From: Mariprofundus sp.
GTDB lineage: Bacteria > Pseudomonadota > Zetaproteobacteria > Mariprofundales > Mariprofundaceae
Assembly: GCA_030951025.1 (NCBI GenBank)
Contig: JAUZQK010000143.1
Span: 1 to 40,027, forward strand
Direction of reading: 5' to 3'
Length of the DNA stretch: 40,027 bases
Shown here: positions 35,685-40,027 of the stretch, one piece after another
How the letters are laid out: every line of letters begins with the position of its first letter
Position numbering within the stretch: the stretch's first letter is position 1
Notes under the pieces: generated by a model
Told to the model about the DNA's origin: nothing
The model's database searches: none
What the model saw: only the letters and a program-made list of their open reading frames with translations
Program-made: the position numbers and the translations under genes

Positions 35685-36271
35685 AGCACCAGATCGAAGC
35701 CATTGTATTGGCCAGCGATGAGCCGATCAGCCTGCAAAAACTGCGCGATTTATTGGATCATAAGCTATCCTCGGCTGATATCCGCTCAGCATTGACGGAG
35801 CTACAACAGCACTACCAAACACGCGGCATCAATTTTGTAGCCGTGGCTGGCGGCTGGCAATTTCGCACCGCTCCCGCACACGCCGCACTGGTACAACGCT
35901 TATGGCAGGTCAAGGCACCGCGCTTATCACGTTCGGCTTTGGAAACGCTGGCTATTATTGCTTACCGCCAGCCCATCACCCGCGCTGAAATCGAAGCATT
36001 ACGCGGCGTAAGTGTATCGAGTCAAATGCTGGCTACATTGCAGGAACGCGGCTGGATCAAGCTGCTGGGGCGCAAAGATGTGCCCGGACGACCACATCTT
36101 TATGGCACGACGAAACAGTTTTTGATTGATTTCAGCTTGAATGAACTCAATGATTTGCCCGATTCCAGTCAATTGCTTGATGATCATGAAACAACGAACA
36201 ATGCAAACATAACAAGTACAGCAACAATGGCAACACAACAGAATCTTCGCTCAACCCATGGACAACAATGA
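35681..36271 (+). CDS. scpB: Segregation and condensation protein B
   Basis: Of 196 residues from ATG 35681, which overlaps scpA by four bases (ATGA). ScpB dimers bind ScpA. Two winged-helix halves are visible: QIEAIVLASDEPISLQKLRD and LETLAIIAYRQPITRAEIEA, then GRKDVPGRPHLYGTTKQFL, the most conserved motif. The tail beyond about 160 is low complexity (Asn/Thr/Gln). It overlaps rluB by four bases. Confidence 0.95.
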   Translation: MKHQIEAIVLASDEPISLQKLRDLLDHKLSSADIRSALTELQQHYQTRGINFVAVAGGWQFRTAPAHAALVQRLWQVKAPRLSRSALETLAIIAYRQPITRAEIEALRGVSVSSQMLATLQERGWIKLLGRKDVPGRPHLYGTTKQFLIDFSLNELNDLPDSSQLLDDHETTNNANITSTATMATQQNLRSTHGQQ

Positions 36272-37149
36272 AACAGAAACCAGCTCACTACTCAAAACAA
36301 CTGCAACAAAAGCCACAACAGAAACAACCAAAGCCGAAAAAAGACCGGGCTGCGAAAGCACCCCGTCAGCAGTCAGGACAGCATCCGGGACAGCACGCTT
36401 CAGATGCTGATCAGGATGTCTCAGCCGGCGAACGCATCAATCGCTATCTGGCCAGCTGTGGTCTCTGCTCGCGCCGCGAAGCTGATCGCTGGGTTGCTGG
36501 CGGACGTGTCATTATCAATAACGAGGCCTGTCAGGAGCCCGGCAGCAAGGTCAAGCCGGGTGATATCGTCAGGGTGGATGGTAAGGTCGTTTCGCCGCAA
36601 GAGAGCTTCACTTATATCCTATACAACAAACCCACCGGCCAACTCTGCTCACGTAAAGATGCCATTCGCAAACGACCATTGATTTACGATTTTCTCAATG
36701 TCGCACCGAATGTGCAATCGGTCGGCCGACTCGATATGGATAGCGAAGGTTTATTGATTCTTACCGATGATGGTGCTCTCACCCGCGCCCTAACCAAGCC
36801 GGGAGCCAAGGTGCCGCGCGAATACCGTGCCCGTGTGGCAGGCCTTGTGGACATGGAGACATTGGCCAAACTGCGTCGTGGTGATATCGACATGGGTAAG
36901 GGAGATAGCAGCGATGCCTGGGAAGTGACAGTGGATTCCGAATCCAAGGGGCACACTTGGCTGAGCATTGTCATTTACCGTGGCCGCTGGCGTGAAGTAC
37001 GGCGCACACTGGAAGAATGTGGCCATCCGGTCAGACGTTTGATGCGCATCCGTTTTGCATCCCTGCGACTCGATGAAGGCATGCCGCGCGGCAGCTTTAG
37101 GAACCTCAATCGCTCCGAAGTTAAAAAGCTCAAAGAACGTTTGACCTAA
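36268..37149 (+). CDS. rluB: 23S rRNA pseudouridine synthase of the RsuA/RluB type
   Basis: Of 293 residues. An S4 RNA-binding domain (RINRYLASCGLCSRREADRW through VRVDGKVV) is followed by the catalytic domain with GRLDMDSEGLLILTDDG, whose Asp forms the covalent intermediate. The first 50 residues are an extra, very basic Gln/Lys/Pro-rich tail, useful for RNA contact. RluB (position 2605) is the best match by adjacency to scpB, which is the usual neighbour; RluE/F-type is less likely. It overlaps scpB by the four bases ATGA. Confidence 0.9.
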   Translation: MKQKPAHYSKQLQQKPQQKQPKPKKDRAAKAPRQQSGQHPGQHASDADQDVSAGERINRYLASCGLCSRREADRWVAGGRVIINNEACQEPGSKVKPGDIVRVDGKVVSPQESFTYILYNKPTGQLCSRKDAIRKRPLIYDFLNVAPNVQSVGRLDMDSEGLLILTDDGALTRALTKPGAKVPREYRARVAGLVDMETLAKLRRGDIDMGKGDSSDAWEVTVDSESKGHTWLSIVIYRGRWREVRRTLEECGHPVRRLMRIRFASLRLDEGMPRGSFRNLNRSEVKKLKERLT

Positions 37150-37152
37150 ACG

Positions 37153-37839
37153 ATGGTCATCTCACCCTTACAGACTTATGAAAAACTATTGGCCGCTTAC
37201 GGCGAGCAGCACTGGTGGCCGGCAGATACTCCTTTTGAAATGATGGTCGGTGCAATTCTGACCCAGAACACCAGTTGGCATAATGTTGAAATGGCCATCG
37301 CCAATCTCAAAGAACACCAGATGCTCAACCATGAAACCATTGCCAGCAGCAATCTGCATCAACTTGCTGAAATCATTCGTCCTTCCGGCTCATTCATGCA
37401 GAAAGCCCGTTATTTACAGCATTTTTCATTGTTTTATATCGAGCAGGGTGAACGCAAGGGATTGATGAAATGGCCGATGAGTGTACAACGCACACGTTTA
37501 TTGGCGCTTTACGGCATTGGCCCTGAAACGGCCGACTCCATCCTACTCTATGCCCTTGATCGCCCGGCATTTGTAATTGATAGCTATACCAAACGCCTGT
37601 TTGTACGGCTTGGTCATTTCGATCATATCCTTGGTTACGATGGCATTCAGCATTATATCCAGCAACGCTTGCCGGAGAGTCTGCCATTATTTCAGGAGTT
37701 TCACGCCCTCATCGTTGAACACGCCAAACGCTATTGCAAAAGCAAACCCTTGTGTGGCGAGTGCCCCTTGTTTGACTGTTGCCCGACAGCTGCCAGCTCT
37801 ACCGTGGAAATCAGCCGAACAATTATGCCTGATATCTGA
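37153..37839 (+). CDS. Endonuclease III-like DNA glycosylase without the lyase lysine
   Basis: Of 228 residues. The HhH-GPD fold shows MMVGAILTQNTSWHNVE at the N-terminus, LYGIGPETADSILLYAL as the hairpin, and VIDSYTKR with the catalytic Asp143. The Fe-S cluster cysteines are Cys195, 201, 204 and 209/210 near the C-terminus. The hairpin of E. coli Nth has GxGRKTA with the catalytic Lys; here it is GIGPETA, so Lys is replaced by Glu. This fits monofunctional glycosylases of the MagIII/EndoIII-like group acting on alkylated bases rather than Nth itself. It lies directly before uvrC, whose ATG overlaps its stop, so a DNA-repair role is supported. Confidence 0.88.
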   Translation: MVISPLQTYEKLLAAYGEQHWWPADTPFEMMVGAILTQNTSWHNVEMAIANLKEHQMLNHETIASSNLHQLAEIIRPSGSFMQKARYLQHFSLFYIEQGERKGLMKWPMSVQRTRLLALYGIGPETADSILLYALDRPAFVIDSYTKRLFVRLGHFDHILGYDGIQHYIQQRLPESLPLFQEFHALIVEHAKRYCKSKPLCGECPLFDCCPTAASSTVEISRTIMPDI

Positions 37840-39674
37840 TGTGGATTGAAGCACCTGTATCCTTAACTGACTTACCCCGCGAGCCTGGCATTTATCGCAT
37901 GCTCGATGCCGAGCGTAAAGTGTTATATATCGGCAAAGCGCGTAATCTGAGAAAACGTGTGGGCAGTTATTTTCAACGCCGGCCTGATTCACCACGCACC
38001 CAGGCGATGGTGCAACAAATCAAAGATATCGCCTTTAGTATCACGCCGTCCGAAGCCGAAGCGCTGGTGCTTGAACACAATCTGATCAAACAACTCAAAC
38101 CACGTTACAACGTGTTGATGAAAGATTCAAAAACCTACCCTTACATTTTACTCACCGATGAGACCTACCCAAAGCTGCAACTCTATCGCGGCAATCGATC
38201 TCTGGCCGGTGAATATTTCGGTCCGTTTCCGCATGCCGGCGCTGTACATACCACACTGCATGTCATGCAATCGATTTTCCAAATCAGAGATTGTGAAAAC
38301 AGTGTGTTCAACAACCGCTCGCGCCCCTGCATGCAGCATCAGATTGGCCGCTGCTCTGCTCCCTGCTGCGATATTGTTTCACAGGCCGAATATGCGGAAC
38401 AAGTCGCGGAAGTGCGTGTGTTTCTCAAAGGCAATGACAATCAATTGCTGAGCAAATGGCAACACGACATGCAGCAGGCTGCAGATGAACAACATTTTGA
38501 ACAGGCCGCCAGCCTGCGTGACCGTATTATGGCCTTGCGCTCTGTGTTAGCAGGATCAGAGCAGAGCCAATTGCCCGATGATGCCGATGCCATCAGCTTG
38601 ATTCGTCATGCGGGCGGCGTGATGGCCAGCATCGGCGTACGCCGGTCTGGCCACGATATGGGCAATCATAATATCCGCATTGATCAGGCCATGGATGCTG
38701 ATGATATGGAAATCATGCAAGCCTTATTGATTGAACGTTATGCAAAAGAAAAACCACCAAAACATATCTTTTTATTATTTTCAGAAACTCATCTGGCCAC
38801 ACTCAAGTCTTTACTCAAACTGATCCAGCCCAAAACCCACAGCACATTGTACTGCCCCAAACGTGGCGAACGTTTGCAATGGTTGCAACAGGTCAGCCAC
38901 TCCGGCCAACAACTGCTGGCCAGCCGCAAACAGGATAATCAGCAAACAGCATTTGCAGCGCTGGCAACGCTGTTGGGGCTCGATGCCATACCTGCCCGAA
39001 TTGCAGCAGTTGATAATGCCCATCTCGGCGGAAAGCAAATGGTTGCAGCCATCACCTATGCCGGCTGGCAAGGAGCTGAAAAGGATTTGTACCGCCGTTA
39101 CAAACTCGATGGCATCGCTGGCAGCATTACCGAAGGCGATGATTATGCCGCCATGCATGCTGTACTAAGCCGTTTCTGCCGCGCCATTAATGAGAACAGC
39201 ATCCCCTGCCCTGATGTGATGCTGATTGACGGTGGCCGTGGGCAATTGGCTATTGCCCAACAATGTGCCAGCGATGCTGGATTGTTTGATTTGAAACTGC
39301 TCGGTGTGGCCAAAGGCGATAGCCGAAAACTGGGAGAAGAAACCTTATGGCCGGGCTGGCAGGGCCACAACCATCAGATTATCGGATCGCCCTTAAAACC
39401 CGGTCGCCATGATACTGCCCTGCTGCTCATCGCCCGCGTACGTGATGAAGCCCATCGCTTTGCCGGCTCATACATGCGCAAACGCAAAAAACAAAGCATG
39501 TTCAGCTCAGCTCTGGATAGCATCGATGGCATTGGTTCAGCCAAACGAAGCAGCCTGCTCAAACATTTTGGTGGCATCGAAGGTGTCAAAAAAGCCAGCC
39601 GAGAACAACTCACCCAGGCAGTGGGTATTTCCAATATCCTGGCTGAAAAAGTATTTGTGGCACTGCATCAATAA
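37839..39674 (+). CDS. uvrC: Excinuclease ABC subunit C
   Basis: Of 611 residues. UvrC makes both cuts in nucleotide excision repair. The GIY-YIG domain reads EPGIYRMLDAERKVLYIGKA; the UVR interaction helix is near residues 205-240 (QAADEQHFEQAASLRDRI). The RNase H-like endonuclease domain includes DNAHLGGKQM, LIDGGRGQLA and HRFAGSYMRKRKK. Helix-hairpin-helix repeats close it (SIDGIGSAKRSSLLKHFGG). The ATG overlaps the previous gene's TGA by one base. Length and motifs fit intact UvrC. Confidence 0.97.
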   Translation: MWIEAPVSLTDLPREPGIYRMLDAERKVLYIGKARNLRKRVGSYFQRRPDSPRTQAMVQQIKDIAFSITPSEAEALVLEHNLIKQLKPRYNVLMKDSKTYPYILLTDETYPKLQLYRGNRSLAGEYFGPFPHAGAVHTTLHVMQSIFQIRDCENSVFNNRSRPCMQHQIGRCSAPCCDIVSQAEYAEQVAEVRVFLKGNDNQLLSKWQHDMQQAADEQHFEQAASLRDRIMALRSVLAGSEQSQLPDDADAISLIRHAGGVMASIGVRRSGHDMGNHNIRIDQAMDADDMEIMQALLIERYAKEKPPKHIFLLFSETHLATLKSLLKLIQPKTHSTLYCPKRGERLQWLQQVSHSGQQLLASRKQDNQQTAFAALATLLGLDAIPARIAAVDNAHLGGKQMVAAITYAGWQGAEKDLYRRYKLDGIAGSITEGDDYAAMHAVLSRFCRAINENSIPCPDVMLIDGGRGQLAIAQQCASDAGLFDLKLLGVAKGDSRKLGEETLWPGWQGHNHQIIGSPLKPGRHDTALLLIARVRDEAHRFAGSYMRKRKKQSMFSSALDSIDGIGSAKRSSLLKHFGGIEGVKKASREQLTQAVGISNILAEKVFVALHQ

Positions 39675-39676
39675 AC

Positions 39677-39892
39677 ATGGCCGCAAAGCATCATCAGCCC
39701 ATCAATAGCGATGCCAGCCGCTGCCCGCTATGTGGCGAAGCCAATCACTGCATGATGATCGAAGCTGAAACACCGAAAGACTGTTGGTGCCAATCAATGC
39801 AGTTCCCGGATAAGCTACTCGAGCGCGTGCCAGAAGCCGCAACAGGGCGCTGTTGTATTTGCCAAACTTGTCTACAAAAAAGTCGTATCTAG
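39677..39892 (+). CDS. Small cysteine-rich CWC-type protein
   Basis: Of 71 residues. The motif set CPLCGEANHC, then CWC at 36-38 and CCICQTC near the end, matches the cysteine-rich CWC family of small proteins. Function is unknown; metal binding by the two Cys groups is likely. It starts two bases after uvrC, so it is the last gene of the trpS operon. The sequence ends about 14 bases before the mobile-element-like end at the right edge. Confidence 0.8.
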   Translation: MAAKHHQPINSDASRCPLCGEANHCMMIEAETPKDCWCQSMQFPDKLLERVPEAATGRCCICQTCLQKSRI

Positions 39893-39905
39893 GAGTCTGT
39901 CGGAC

Positions 39906-40027
39906 TTATGAGAAATCTACTGCGCGGCAGGGTAAGTGGCCTAAAATATCCTGATTTATCGTCACATAGTTGCCACTATGATTCTCAAAATCATGCTGTT
40001 TTTGACTCACTTCCCCACCTGCTCGCT
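39906..40027 (-). CDS. C-terminal fragment of an open frame running in from beyond the window, possible transposase
   Basis: The minus strand has 39 open codons ending in TAA at 39906-39908, reading about ...GGEVSQKQHDFENHSGNY... and ending HLPCRAVDFS. The stop is followed at once by AGTCCGACAGACTCC (39892-39907 on the minus strand), a short sequence resembling insertion-sequence ends. The other two minus frames close early. The fragment is too short to name; a transposase C-terminus is a guess. Confidence 0.4.
   Translation of the reverse strand, partial: RAGGEVSQKQHDFENHSGNYVTINQDILGHLPCRAVDFS

Overview
The window is a dense stretch of bacterial chromosome with about 35 recognisable protein genes and no rRNA, tRNA or CRISPR array that I could find. 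Gene content points to a Gram-negative proteobacterium. The block pheA-hisC-tyrA-aroA-cmk-rpsA-ihfB-lapA-lapB-pyrF is a proteobacterial arrangement, LapA/LapB imply lipopolysaccharide, and several proteins carry signal peptides. A separate TyrA, a class II-like AroA, an LDH-type malate dehydrogenase and ArsS/ArsM genes together would suit a Zetaproteobacterium or a deep gammaproteobacterium. That placement is inference from gene content, not from a search.

Left part (1-8.3 kb). Three genes on the minus strand look like an arsenic or metal module. ArsS-like radical SAM protein comes first, then an ArsM-like arsenite methyltransferase with extra Cys-Cys pairs. Last is a secreted protein made of repeated Met-Asn-Pro-Cys-Ser-Met-Lys-His units, encoded by a 30-bp DNA tandem repeat that runs off the window. 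Upstream lie a pentapeptide-repeat protein, malate dehydrogenase, and a thiD/thiE/gph/queG run with overlapping or near-touching genes. rlmJ is divergent from queG.

Middle part (8.5-26.8 kb). alaS, an unrecognised 273-residue gene and divergent efp come first. Next is a large MHYT-PAS-PAS hybrid histidine kinase, then dgt. The long minus-strand block follows in transcription order: aromatic amino acid and histidine genes (pheA, hisC, tyrA, aroA), cmk, ribosomal protein S1 with an unusual acidic N-terminal extension, IHF beta, LPS regulators lapA/lapB, and pyrF.

Right part (27.1-40 kb). This begins with an accessory-looking segment. It holds a Fic AMP-transferase gene with a striking inverted-repeat operator over its promoter, an array of 'AAGACCAGACCCCG' direct repeats, two exported proteins (one chalcone-isomerase-like), and an MFS (UMF1-like) gene broken by one in-frame amber stop. 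A SAM methyltransferase and a DASS (SLC13) transporter follow. The final plus-strand operon, trpS-scpA-scpB-rluB-endonuclease III-like-uvrC-CWC protein, is tightly packed with 1-4 bp overlaps. TrpS carries a cysteine pattern like that of iron-sulfur TrpRS enzymes. The right edge appears to enter the 3' end of another element, possibly an insertion sequence.

The strongest candidate for something undescribed is the ArsS-ArsM-NPC-repeat protein module at the left edge. Second candidates are the autoregulated-looking fic locus and the unknown gene divergent from efp.
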